A DNA stretch of 64,000 nt, taken from assembly GCA_001600495.1 (NCBI GenBank), contig BCKE01000030.1:33005-97004 (forward strand). Direction: 5' to 3'. Below the pieces are notes generated by a model. That model had not been told where the DNA came from and did not search any database. It was given only the letters and a program-made list of their open reading frames with translations. This document shows positions 33,376-44,015 of this stretch, one piece after another. The stretch is from Pilasporangium apinafurcum. Lineage: Eukaryota; Oomycota; Peronosporomycetes; Pythiales; Pythiaceae. How positions within the stretch are numbered: the first letter of the stretch is position 1; the number at the start of each line of letters is the position of its first letter. Made by a program: the position numbers and the translations under genes.

Positions 33376-34197
33376 CTAACTACGTTGGGGTGAGAAGCGC
33401 TGTCTAGCCTCCTCCTCTATTGTGACTTGGTTGACGTGGGCGCCGCAGGTGCAGTTGCACGTGCAGCTATGACGAGGAACAGTACCCGAAGCGGCGCTGT
33501 TGGTTCCTCGGAGATGCAAAATCTCAGCCAACGAAGGCAACTGGGAGTTCATTGAGAGCTTCGAGACATTGTTTAGATTGTCTGGACTGGATGGTACATT
33601 TTCTCGTGGCGGGCTCGGCCGAATGAGCGAGGTAGGCGGGATTCCATACACTGGCTGAGCGGGCACTGCAGGCTGTGGAGGCGTTTGGTGTGGGTGTTGC
33701 ATCTGCACTGCAGTGGCCGAGTGCGCCAAGATATCAAGAAGTCGACTACTGTTTGGGTCACCGGTCGGCTGCTGTTGTTCTACTTTCTGGTGGAATTCTG
33801 CCACTCCATAAGGAGATCGTGTAGGCAAGAACTTTGCTTCAACGTCTGTGTTGACTTGCATTTTAGGAGAAGAAGGAGCTGACGTGTTCTTTTTTTGATT
33901 CCGCAAGCCGCGTTGTCGTCGGTGGATCTTTTGGCGGTACTTTTGTGCGTGTGTCATGGTTTGTCGAGGAGTCTTCGTGCCAATATAATCTGCTACTTTC
34001 TTCCATGGTCCAGTGGGGTAAATTTCCAATGCCATTAAGAAGCGTTCGTGTTCCTCCTTCGTCCACATTTGGATCTTGTTCTTCGCTGACATGACCACGG
34101 CACCTGCCTTTGCTTCCGTCGGTCGCAGGCGGATTACCTTCTCCTGTGGTTGTGAATGGTCGAACAACTGGTTATATACTGTACGTGAGATAGTCAT
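33376..34197 (-). CDS. Single-repeat MYB protein, MTIS/THAQKY subfamily, Cys-rich tail
   Basis: 273 residues from ATG 34197. The N-terminal block MTISRTVYNQLFDHS with VIRLRPTEAKAGAVV extends the subfamily motif; TEAKAG is shared with the 36801 gene. The repeat is MWTKEEHERFLMALEIYPTG, PWKKVADYIGTKTPRQT, MTHAQKYRQKIHRRQRGL. The middle is Pro/Gln-rich. Near the C-terminus is an unusual HSCTCNCTCGAH cluster with four Cys and two His, which could bind metal, then a charged end. Intronless. A G/A-rich stretch at 34310-34350 lies in its upstream region. Confidence 0.85.
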   Translation of the reverse strand: MTISRTVYNQLFDHSQPQEKVIRLRPTEAKAGAVVMSAKNKIQMWTKEEHERFLMALEIYPTGPWKKVADYIGTKTPRQTMTHAQKYRQKIHRRQRGLRNQKKNTSAPSSPKMQVNTDVEAKFLPTRSPYGVAEFHQKVEQQQPTGDPNSSRLLDILAHSATAVQMQHPHQTPPQPAVPAQPVYGIPPTSLIRPSPPRENVPSSPDNLNNVSKLSMNSQLPSLAEILHLRGTNSAASGTVPRHSCTCNCTCGAHVNQVTIEEEARQRFSPQRS

Positions 34198-36800
34198 CTC
34201 TATTTACTTTTTACTTTGCCAGTGCTGCGCTGCTGTTGCTGTTGTTATCGCTTTCTTGATCGACAGTTGGTAGTAGTTTCCTTCACCTAGTAAAAGAAAC
34301 AATGAAAGCAAAAGCGGTGGGTGGAGGAGGAGGAGGGGAGAGGGTGAAATTTGCAACAATTCCTCGCTCGACACAGACAGGCAGCTTTCTTTTCCTGAAA
34401 CCCTCAGAACTACAGTACATTCCATTTTAACCCTACCCGATGTCACAGTTTCCCTCTAAATGAAATGAATGTATCCATTATACTAGGTTTTCATCAAAAT
34501 ACGATGCAATGACGTGGCTTCATTTCATAAGGTCCAGACCTGAGGAGGAAGTAGAAAATGTATGAAAATCCAGTGCAGCCAAAAATTTGTACCTAACATC
34601 GTATTTTAAAATTTATGCTCAAATTATGTACCCAGCTTGCAATTTTCATATCTAAGCGCCTAACCCTCGCCTAATTCAGTATGTATCCACATACGGATCC
34701 GCGTTACCAATTGGATAATAATTTGATGGGTTCAAAGTTTCGACCCATTCATGTCGCGATACCTGCTGTTTGTATAGCATTGTGCAAATGCACAAACCGT
34801 GAAACGGCTCTCCCTCGTTTTTAAAAATCTGATGTGAGAAATAATTAATAACCGCCACAATATTTTCTCACATATCCATCAAATCCTTTTGAGCAAGATT
34901 GTAAGAGTCATCTTTTGTCTCAGTTTTGACGTCTCAAATTGAACATGGCGGTGGGCGACCCTGCGTAGAATGCTAACGACGTCGTTAATGAACAGTCCCC
35001 TATGCACCCAATATACATTCTCAGTTCAGAAAAACTTGTTCCCTAGAATCTTGTCTTTAGCCATTCGTGATTCTCAACAAGGGTTCTATTAAATATTTGT
35101 AGTAGGAGTGTACCTCAGTCGGTAAAGTGAGGGAACGATCTTCTTGTGCGAGATAGCGAAGGAAGTGCAATCAAGTGATTAACTAACAATCCATTTCTAA
35201 TAGGTTTAGGGAAAGTATTGTCTCTATCCATCGTTTACTCCCACTTCTTCGACATTCTCGGAAGAGCGAATGATAGGTGGCCATCATCTGTGTAGCTAAC
35301 TTGGGGTTGAACTTGAGTAGGCTATTTCCACTTCGATCGGATGGAAAAATCCTTTGACAGCGAGGTCAGTGAAGGTCAACTGCTGATTAGAAGGACGAGA
35401 GTGGAAATGGATCACTGAGTTTTTTGCTGAAAAATTGGTGAATGGTGTTATCTTACATCGATTGGCTTCATTCAGATGTCACCTGTGTGGATAGGAACAC
35501 GATCGTTCTGATCCACACGTAAACACCTATTTGAACGTAAGACACCTAGATAGGTACAATTGTGGAGTAACTGATCCATTTGGAGGTGTGAATACGTGTA
35601 TAGGTGGGTACAAACGCTCAGAATCAACTAGAAGCCAACGCAGTTGCCAAGACTGATGTATGAGAAATAGAAAATAAGCAGATGGTGCCACTGGCGCCAC
35701 ATGAAAAAGCATGCACCCATCAACAGCTTCTCAAAAATCCTCCCATTTGACTACGCCAGCGAGATGGACGAAAGCTTTCAACTCGAGTAAGAAAGACCAA
35801 AGAGAAAGCGAATGACATCGACATGGTTTCGCATATTCATAATGTTCAAGTGTGAATACCCGATGATGACGGCGGGGCCGTCGCTCTTCGTGGATCATGT
35901 CAAGCCGTCAACAACGAGGTCGGACTGACCAGCGACTGACTCGATTTTCGATCATTTTGGCTCAGCTGCAAGACGCAGCTCCCCCATCTTGTGTGGTGTT
36001 CTCTCTCCCACTCTCTCTCCTTTTTTTGTCGCGTACGCCATTCACATGGCCGCGCCATTGTTGTGCTGCGATGATGCTAACTTCGGTGTTACTCATGCGT
36101 CTTGCACCCTACATGCACACATCAACCCATTCTCAAAATGCTGAAATCCCAGCCATTTCCGAAGATAGAATGTGACCGGATTGGAAACGCTACATCTACC
36201 GAAAATAAGAGTAACCCAAATAGGAGAGTGGGTGCTGGGTGCAAAGCAGTCACGCACCTATCATCTGGATCGTCAAGTTGCATTTGGGGGGGAAAATGGA
36301 TAACGGGAGAAACAACACATAACAACAGCATTGAAAGTGGGAGGAAGTCAATATCACATACGCGCAGTCATCTTAATTATAGGCACGAAAAATCCATTGC
36401 AAAATGGATGCATGCTCAGTGTTATGCATGCAGCGTCGAGCGTATACAACGACGCAGATAGTTAATCGCTCTCTCATGGATCCGATCAGAAGAATAGAAG
36501 GGTTCAGTACGTAATGTACAACAACCAGTCGACAAATGAATCCACGTGGAAATGCCCAACCGTAATTCAAGGGAACCCAAAATAGTGGCCATAGTGTGTG
36601 GTCGCGATGGAGCAACCGCATCCACCCACCCCAACAAGTGGGTCCCCCATCCCCTAAATGCGTGTGTGATCCATACTTCTCCGATTAAGTACGATCTGTT
36701 TTTTTTTTTCTCTATCTGACTGCCTATACAAAACGTCCATAGAATAGAATTCTTCCTTCCTTCATGCAGTGAGCGAGTGACCCGAGCGAAGTTAGCGAAG
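34198..36800. other. Divergent intergenic region between two MYB genes, 2.6 kb
   Basis: Separates minus-strand MYB 33376 from plus-strand MYB 36801, so it contains both promoters. 35995-36035 is C/T-rich. A stretch at 35108-35140 has a weak tRNA A-box look but no B box. No protein gene seen. Confidence 0.5.
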
Positions 36801-37952
36801 ATGACGATATCAGCGAATGTCCGCAAAGAATTGTTCGAGATGACTGCGCAGGAGGGGAAGCTGATTCGTATTAAGCCCACGGAGGCGAAGGCCGGTACGA
36901 CCGTCTACTCGTCAAAGCAGTCCCAGCCGCTGAAGATGTGGACGCAAGAGGAACACGAAAAGTTCTTGGAAGCGATGGAAAAATACCCATCGGGTCCATG
37001 GAAGGTCATCGCATCATTCATCGGTACTAAGACCACACGGCAGACGATGACACATGCGCAGAAATACCGACAGAAGATCAGTCGCTGGCGCCGTGGGCTG
37101 CGTCATAAAGGCAGGAAACAAGCCGGCGTGGGTGGACAGGGCGTTGCTAATGGTGGCTACAGTGGCGATGATGCGCAGTCATCTGAGGAAGCTGACTATT
37201 GTGCGAAAGAAAACCTATTCAAGGCCATTGAATATGTTTCTGGGGATGATATGAGTCACTACAGCAACGAGAACAGCCCTGTACGTGGCGCTGGGTACGA
37301 CGGAGCGGGTGAAGATCGTAGTGAGCTCTTCAAGTTGGCCGAACTGGCTTCTTTCGAGAAGATGAAGCAGGAACCGCCGATGTCACCAGAATCGCGCATG
37401 AGTGTCGATGACGTCGACATGGGTGGTGATCAAGACATAACTCATCGCTACGAACTCAAGCAGCGTAGCGCTGATATGAACTCGACGACTGACCACCTCA
37501 GCCACAAGTTCCAAAAAATGGACTGGTATTCGTCCAAGCCTCAGGCTATGGGCATGAATGGTCTCGGTCCGAGCAAGGAATGGTGCACACGCAAGACGGA
37601 GATCAAACTGAGTCCACTGCGTGGTGCGGACGGTCTGCCTCGACGATTCAGTGGAGAGGGCAGGGTGTTAAGTGCGATTACTGGCCTGAGCTACATGAAT
37701 CGTCGGCCAGAATTTGGCATCCAGAACCTCCAAAATTCATCGCCCAATCGCTATAATCATGGCATGGACACCCACCGAGCAAGTATGGCCTCAGCCGGTG
37801 CGTTCCGTCTGCCTCCACTCAATATGACAACGACAACCCCAGCTCCTCCCGTACCTCAACTGAGCGGGACGAATGGGTTCTCCATCCCTCCGCTGCGGTC
37901 TAAGATCGATCCAAGTGTGTTCAATCGAGCCCAATTCACTTCCACCAACTAA
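36801..37952 (+). CDS. Single-repeat MYB protein, MTIS/THAQKY subfamily, long form
   Basis: 383 residues from ATG 36801. The N-terminal block is MTISANVRKELFEMT with LIRIKPTEAKAGTTV. The repeat reads MWTQEEHEKFLEAMEKYPSG, PWKVIASFIGTKTTRQT, MTHAQKYRQKISRWRRGLRHKGRK. The long C-terminal region mixes Asp/Glu/Ser-rich parts, a PPMSPES motif resembling a proline-directed phosphosite, and Pro-rich LPPLNM and IPPLRS patches. Longest of the array and the cleanest in composition; with 33376 it is likely closest to the ancestral form because both keep TEAKAG. Intronless. Confidence 0.85.
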   Translation: MTISANVRKELFEMTAQEGKLIRIKPTEAKAGTTVYSSKQSQPLKMWTQEEHEKFLEAMEKYPSGPWKVIASFIGTKTTRQTMTHAQKYRQKISRWRRGLRHKGRKQAGVGGQGVANGGYSGDDAQSSEEADYCAKENLFKAIEYVSGDDMSHYSNENSPVRGAGYDGAGEDRSELFKLAELASFEKMKQEPPMSPESRMSVDDVDMGGDQDITHRYELKQRSADMNSTTDHLSHKFQKMDWYSSKPQAMGMNGLGPSKEWCTRKTEIKLSPLRGADGLPRRFSGEGRVLSAITGLSYMNRRPEFGIQNLQNSSPNRYNHGMDTHRASMASAGAFRLPPLNMTTTTPAPPVPQLSGTNGFSIPPLRSKIDPSVFNRAQFTSTN

Positions 37953-38870
37953 CTCACATTTCTTCTTCTAACAGAGAGATGGGGTGATTGAATGAGTGAG
38001 AGAAGGAGCGATAGTATGTTTATGTGGATTGTTTCGTGATTCAAAAACGTGTACAAAATTTGGACGATGGGTGTGTCAAGATGGAGAACGAGCGGGTGTG
38101 GCATGGATCGACTAAACGATGAAGGTAAATTGACCGTGTGGATTAATGGGAAATCGACGTCATCAAGGCTATGGAGAATGGTTCTGATACTGGGGGTGTA
38201 TCGTGTGCGAAATTTGTGAGCTGATCAGATCATTCATTACATCCAATCATTCAAGCAACAAAAACCAAAGAAAAAAGAGGAGATATCTACGGCCGCTGGG
38301 CTGGATTTTGTGAGGCTTTCGACAGAAGAAAGCTGAGTCAGAATGGAAATTTGAGGAAGCGAGTATGCATGTGAGAAAGAGAAGACGACCAGCCCAGGGG
38401 CCATGAGGATATTGAGAGAGAGAGAAACAGAACAGACTGGACCGTGAGCAAGTGGAACTTGCGGGCAGTAGGCAACTCATGTGAACGTCGTAGGAGTAGG
38501 AAAAAGCGTAGCTAATTAGGATTTTAGGCAGAGAACTATCGTAAGATGGCCAGAGAAAAAAAAGAAAAAAGAATCACATTGGGACATTCCTTAAAAAAAA
38601 AAGAAAAACAAACAAAAGAGAAATGGCTTCGGCCGTGAAATTTGATAGTTGATGAAATTCAAGTTGTGACATGATGCGGCATCATTGGTGTAACGGATAA
38701 GGTTGTTACACGCTCAACTGATAACGGGTTATCATTGATGGCTGCATTCTTTCAAAGAATACCACACTAAGCCAAGATCTTATTCACTGCAAATCATTTT
38801 TTCTCTTTATTGAAGATGAAAGGGATAGTAGGCAGGATATACTTGATGAAATGAATCTACTCAACGTTAT
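37953..38870. other. Intergenic between the convergent MYB and HPPD genes
   Basis: Contains A/G-rich runs (38250-38290, 38545-38620) and at 38676-38745 a segment with a tRNA-like A box (TGGTGTAACGGATAA) but no matching acceptor stem or B box. No gene called. Confidence 0.45.
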
Positions 38871-40367
38871 TTACACATTCAAGGTCTTCTCGTACTCTTC
38901 AATAGACTTGAAGAGCTCCGAGAAGTTGCCTTTACCAAAGCCACCACAGCCAGCAGCCTGTTCCAAACGGCCAGCCACGTCGGACAAACACCCAACACGC
39001 TCGATGATCTCAAAAAACACAGTTGCACGATCACCCAGTGGCTTGGTGAAGATTTGCAACAGGATACCCTGGTCATCCTTGTCCACCAACAAACCGAGTT
39101 CTTCGATCCTCTTGTATTGCTCCGGAGTCAAGCCCTCACCGATGCGACCAGGCAGGCGCTCGTAGTAGCCTTTACCGGGACCAGGCATGAACTCAAACCC
39201 ACCGAGGTGGCTGCGCTTTTGCATTTCCTATTACAAACAATATAGAAAGATTAGTTTCTAATACTTTTGATGACTCACAACTAGCCATACAAACGTACCG
39301 AGAGTGTGTGGAAGATGTCGTTGGTCTTCAATGCCATGTGTTGCAAACCAGCGCCAACGTTCTGCTCCAGATAAGTTTGAATTTGACTTTTTCGCTTGGT
39401 ACCGAACGTCGGTTCGTTGATTGGGATCAATACAGTCTGGCTGTTATTCGACAGAACCATACTGTTGAGCCCCGAATCGACTGTGCCAACATCTTCAGCA
39501 GTGAACTCAGAGAATTCATGGAAACCGGTGAACTTCATGACGTACTCAACAGCATTCAACAGGTTTGGCACATTGCCTACGCAATGGTCATAGCGCTGGA
39601 TGCCGATGCTTAGGTCCGGAGCGCCAACGTTGACGGCTTCATAGCCAGGCACAAACGGCCCAACAAAGTCGCCACTCACCCATCGCAACACAACATCACC
39701 GTACAATTGGACTTCAGAGATGACAAGTGACGTGCCAGTAGCTTCGTCCTTGAGCGTCTTGGGCTCTAAGACACCAACAGCGCCGTTCTTGACAGAAACT
39801 TCGTACGCTTCTTTGGCGTCACCCACGCGCACACCAAGTGCACGAATGCCTAAGCCGTGCTTCATGAAAAATTCATGGGCGAATTTCTAAAGGACAAAAA
39901 CGAAGCCATTTGTGAGCAACCACATCGTATAAAGAAATATCCAACTATACGTAAAGCAAACGTACCGCATCAAAGCCTGGCAAAGGGCTCTTGGCGCCAG
40001 GCGCTTTCTCGGTTTCAAGCGCATAAGGAGCGGTGAAGACCATCTTTACATCGCCACTCTGAACGACGTAGCTGGCACAGTCATGGTTATTCGTGCTCTG
40101 GTCGGACTTGCCGATGAAGTTCATGCCCAATCCCCACGCGAAGCGCTTATACGTGTTGGTGGCATCGCCACAGTAGAACTCGACGTGGTCGAAGCGCTGG
40201 ACTTCGAACTTGTCGGACATGGGGTTGTGTCGCACAAAGTTCTTGTGACCCACAAGCTTCAGCTTCTTCGTGGGCGAGGCAACGGTGTTTCCATTAACAA
40301 TCGCTGGCATCTTCTTCGCTTGGATTTCTGCTTGTTGATCTCTTTCGTGCAGATTGGAGAATGACAT
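38871..40367 (-). CDS. HPPD: 4-hydroxyphenylpyruvate dioxygenase
   Basis: Three exons (40367-39966, 39886-39299, 39227-38871) total 1347 nt, 448 residues, with phase-0 introns using GTACGT donors. The protein has the N-terminal vicinal-oxygen-chelate half (FDHVEFYCGD, then GFDAVKFAHEFFMKHGLG) and the catalytic C-terminal half. The three iron ligands are in place: His in YDHCVGNV, His in LQHMALKTNDI and Glu in FFEIIERVG. The C-terminal GFGKGNFSELFKSIEE closes the active site, as in other HPPDs. It converts 4-hydroxyphenylpyruvate to homogentisate in tyrosine degradation, in the cytosol. Length and features are normal for the family, and nothing suggests loss of function. Confidence 0.95.
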
Positions 40368-40880
40368 GACCTGGGTAGCTCATTCAGACCATTGAGGCAA
40401 GAGTTGCTTGTCATTGAAGTCATAACACTTTATCTTGAAGAAACCTCCAAAAACGTCCGTTAGTTCTCAAATTGCAACGATTGTATGAAGTAATTAGCAT
40501 CAACAAGTTGCAAGTTAAGAGTTTACAATTTGAAGGTTAGAGGATGTTAGAGAATGTTAGATATAAATATTGATAAAAATATCATCTTTTTTGTATACCT
40601 GATGGATGTTAACATAAATTGTATTGTTTAAGTGTTTTGCGTAGACCACAACCACCAGAATAAAATGCACCACTTTTTCATCTAAACAGCGTGGCAAAAT
40701 GGGTTTTGATGTAAACGAATAATGAGCGACAAGGGCAAAAGTCTGAATGCCAGAACCGGAGTATACTATCAAAAATGAACCAGTAGAAATTTTGAAAGCA
40801 TTATACCCCGATTTTGGCGATTGAAGTGGTGTTGATGCGTCATTGTCGTTCGTGGGAAGTATCATCTGCCTCATGAAAGT
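40368..40880. other. HPPD upstream region
   Basis: AT-rich 5' flank of HPPD with a tandem-like 'gaatgttaga/gaggatgttag' stretch near 40540-40560. No gene. Confidence 0.4.
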
Positions 40881-41140
40881 GATGGCAGTACATGGAAAAC
40901 CAAAGTGATTGTCCAGAAAGCGTGGCGCGGTAGTATCGGTGCGAAAGAAGGCAAAGATCACACTAGAAACATATTTCTCAAGAATGAATACTTATTCATC
41001 GAGTCCAGGTGTCGGAGATGGCTACTTCATGGTCGTCTAGTCTTAATTAGCTTTTGTTACTCAAGTCGGACCCGAACAACGAAACAGGCGACCCCGCTGA
41101 GTTACCAATATTTCGGTATCTCACATGATCCTTGAGGTGG
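40881..41140 (+). pseudogene. Fanzor/TnpB-type C-terminal relic, copy A (zinc finger deleted)
   Basis: Highly similar to copy B at 43446-43820: GATGGCAGTACATGGAAAA, AAGCGTGGC, GTAGTATCGGTGCGAAAGAA, then TTTCTCAAGAATGA and the shared end TTTCGGTATCTCACATGATC. Relative to B, about 100-110 bp are missing between AAAGATCA and AGAAACAT, which removes the cysteine motif. One frame reads KRGAVVSV, another RNIFLKNEYLFIES. The homology with B identifies it; alone it would not be recognisable. Confidence 0.5.
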
Positions 41141-41787
41141 GGTGCATACATCAGAAAAGGTAAAAATGCAATCATTGAAGCGGCAATCTTAAGTAGCAGT
41201 GAAGACGATAGATCTAATTTTGCTTGGTTATACCATCCAGTAGAGAAAAGCAAAGCGATCGTGCATGCTCGTGTATGAATTGACGATCTGCATCTCCAAC
41301 ATATCCATCATTCCCTAAGGAATATTTTCAACATCCATACATACAGTAAAAATAGTGCTGGCATTCAAGTCACAAAAGGTAACGCTCAGAGGCATACAAT
41401 ATCTAAAACGTCTTCGATATGACTTTGGCTACATAAATGACTTTGTGTGGAGTTTACGAGCAATATATAACCATACAACGGTGTGCCTGTCCACTAAAGC
41501 ATCATGCAGATATTTGAGCAATAAGAGTAATCAATGTATGAGTCATACCTGACCGGTTGTACGACAGTAAAAATGCATCCATATGAAAGTGTTCACATGT
41601 CACAGGCTTACATTTTAGTGGAGACTGCAAACATCATCGCTTATTTTTAGCCAAAACTATAAGTGTCCTTAGATATCCATCTTGTACATCTTGTCCGCGT
41701 AACAATTCCATGATGGTCTTAAGTGGATTGTGCCCACGTGATACATCAACAGACAGCACAGTTAGGAAATAAAAAGAAACGCAGAAA
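41141..41787. other. Upstream region of TMBIM copy 1
   Basis: AT-rich, no gene. Longer than the matching spacer of copy 2 (653 versus 196 bp). Confidence 0.4.
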
Positions 41788-42855
41788 ATGTCTAAGGTGT
41801 TACCAATGGAGTCTCCATCAAATGACGAGACAACTAGCCCATGTAATTCTCCAAATAGAAGCCCAGCGACTGTGATGGTCATGAATCTCGGCCAAATTCC
41901 CAAGCAAAATTCACGACGTGACTATGTCCATCGTCGCCGGATGATGTGGAGCAATAATGAAACCAGCGCCATATGTGCCGAGATCCGACGCGGAGCGATT
42001 TCTCGACTACCGATATCATTGCAGGTCGCGTTTCGACGTAAGATGCTCACAATTTTCGCACTTCAGCTCTTTTTCGTGTGGGGGGCCGTAGGAGTGCTCA
42101 CGTACTGCGACATCGCCAAAGATGCCATGAATACTGCGTTTAAAGGCCAATATTGGTTCGTCATTCTCAGCTGTGTAATGGTTGTGGTGCTACTATGGGT
42201 GCTCTATCTATTGCGTAATCGATTCCCACTCAATTGGTGCATCCTGCTGCTCTTTAGTCTCACTGAAAGTGTCACATTTGCCGGACTGGGCGTGCTCTTT
42301 AAGACGGATCTCGGATTCTTTAACTGTTGCGCGACATTCTGCTGTGTGGCTATCATGATCGCACTCGCGGGTGTACGAGTTAAAGGCAAGTATCCTGAAA
42401 AAGAGTTGATCTCATTTTTGAAAGCTGGATTGATCGCATACACGATTGTCGCGTTAGCTTCGACGATGATTTTCATTATGTTTGGCCGAGATTTCATCAC
42501 TCCCTTGGGCTTTGGCTACTCGCTGGCGTTTCAGTTTATCGTGTTACTTTGGTTCTCGTGGGATGCATCATGCATGTCCAGCGTCATGTCGCCAGATGAA
42601 TATATGCAGGGCGTGATTTATTTCTACACCGACATTGTGGTGATAGCAATCATCTGCCTCGTGGTCGTTGGGTTGGTCGCCAGTATATCAGTTATAGTTG
42701 CAGGCGGTGGTGGAGGTGGTGGTGGTTGCAGCGTCGGCAGCTGCACTTGTGGAGGTAGTTGTGGAAGCTGTGGACATTGTACAGATACTTACTGCCCATG
42801 CTGCGCTGGTGATGAAGACGATCCTGTCGCTGAGGATACTATGGAGCGAACATAG
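41788..42855 (+). CDS. TMBIM/Lifeguard (BAX inhibitor-1 superfamily)-like membrane protein, copy 1
   Basis: 355 residues, intronless, ATG at 41788. A hydrophilic N-terminus (about 85 residues) precedes RRKMLTIFALQLFFVWGAVG, the first membrane segment of the Lifeguard fold. Then come a hydrophobic pair around VLYLLRNRFPLNWCILLLFS, further helices, and the C-terminal signature MSPDEYMQGVIYFYTDIVV, equivalent to the 'SPEEYI..ALNLYLDI' end of TMBIM proteins. About seven membrane helices in all. Family role: ER/Golgi Ca2+ leak and cell-death modulation. Unusually, the protein then continues with eight consecutive Gly and a nine-cysteine stretch (CSVGSCTCGG, CGSCGHC, CPCC). Tandem paralogue at 44016. 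Confidence 0.8.
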   Translation: MSKVLPMESPSNDETTSPCNSPNRSPATVMVMNLGQIPKQNSRRDYVHRRRMMWSNNETSAICAEIRRGAISRLPISLQVAFRRKMLTIFALQLFFVWGAVGVLTYCDIAKDAMNTAFKGQYWFVILSCVMVVVLLWVLYLLRNRFPLNWCILLLFSLTESVTFAGLGVLFKTDLGFFNCCATFCCVAIMIALAGVRVKGKYPEKELISFLKAGLIAYTIVALASTMIFIMFGRDFITPLGFGYSLAFQFIVLLWFSWDASCMSSVMSPDEYMQGVIYFYTDIVVIAIICLVVVGLVASISVIVAGGGGGGGGCSVGSCTCGGSCGSCGHCTDTYCPCCAGDEDDPVAEDTMERT

Positions 42856-43445
42856 AAATAATCTCATTCTGACATTGCGTTATTGAAGAATTGATGTCAT
42901 GCATGCTTTCCTCGACAGAAAGAGGAAATGCTAGTAGCACTCGCAAGACGCCACAGTCAACTCGTCCTACTTCTGGATAGAGTTGCTTGAAATGTCTCTG
43001 TGGTTAGAGACCAACCAACGGATTGTCAGCGACTGCATCTATTATAAATGTGCAGAAGAAGTGGTTTTGATATCGTAAATGCACAAAACTGCTGGTATAA
43101 TGTGCAATAAACAGTGGCGCCTCATCATCAGGTCTGTTGTAATCGTTGCAATGCGCCAGTGTCTCCAGAACCTTGACGCAATGTACATTGCATCAGCCAC
43201 CAATCTGAGTACTGTGGGTCATAAACCATACTTGTAGTTGCAGATATCCATGCGAAAATTTGGTGTATGTATCCGTGCTATCCACGACCTATTCCGCTAA
43301 CACTGTAAACGAACCGTTGAGAACTATAAGCAGATGCATGTTGCGCGCAGTTGCATGTGCATCAAGTATGGTTAACATTACCCATAGTTGTAAATATTAT
43401 ATAGTCCAACTGAAGCTATAAATGCGAATGTTGAAGCTGCTTCTT
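42856..43445. other. Spacer between TMBIM copy 1 and Fanzor relic B
   Basis: 3' flank of copy 1 and low-complexity AT-rich DNA; no gene recognised. Confidence 0.4.
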
Positions 43446-43820
43446 GATGGCAGTACATGGAAAATTGTCCAGAAAGCGTGGCACAGTAGTATCGGTGCGA
43501 AAGAAAGGCAAAGATCATGCATACGACTGTGAGAAACACTATACAACAAAGACTTGTTCTCAGTGTGAGAGAATCAACCATGCGATGAAGCACTAGAAAG
43601 TCTTTCAATATCCTCACAGCAAGTTGATCCTTGACAAAGATGTCAACACTGTTAGAAACATCTTTCTCAAGAATGACTACTTATTCATCGAATTTAGATG
43701 TCGGAGATGGCTACCCTGTGGTTATCTACCATTTGTTACTAAAGTCGGATCCGAACAACAAAACAGGAAATACCATTAATTTACCGGTATTTCGGTATCT
43801 CACATGATCCTTGGGGTGAT
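43446..43820 (+). pseudogene. Fanzor/TnpB-type C-terminal relic, copy B
   Basis: The plus-strand frame from ATG 43447 reads KRGTVVSVRKKGKDHAYDCE, then HYTTKTCSQCERINHAMKH, one TAG, then KLILDKDVNTVRNIFLKN. The TTKTCSQC block plus D-K-D-V-N-x-x-R-N-I is the zinc-finger and RuvC-III arrangement of TnpB/OrfB and Fanzor proteins (general form TSKTCSxCG ... DRDxNAARNI). The second zinc-finger cysteine pair is lost (YPHSKL in its place). Only the C-terminal quarter survives. It differs from the full-length Fanzor at 45494-47512 and belongs to a separate lineage. Confidence 0.65.
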
Positions 43821-44015
43821 TTTCACCCAATGCCTAGATTTTTCCAAAAAATTGCGGCTTTTGCACCCATTTTTCAGTTATGTATCCACTGAATTGTCCC
43901 AGAGGTTCACCAGATGCAAGCGCAGAAAAAGAGACTCGTCCTGTACCCTACACGTACCGCCTCATCATTCTTTAATCTACTCGAAAGAGAGTATCCATCC
44001 GTGACCTGAAAAACG

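Noticed and set aside
35108-35160. tRNA-like A box (CCTCAGTCGGTAAAG)
   Set aside because: No B box or cloverleaf downstream.
38676-38745. Possible tRNA gene (A box TGGTGTAACGGATAA)
   Set aside because: No complementary acceptor stem, no B box, and the apparent anticodon arm does not fold; at most a tRNA-derived relic.
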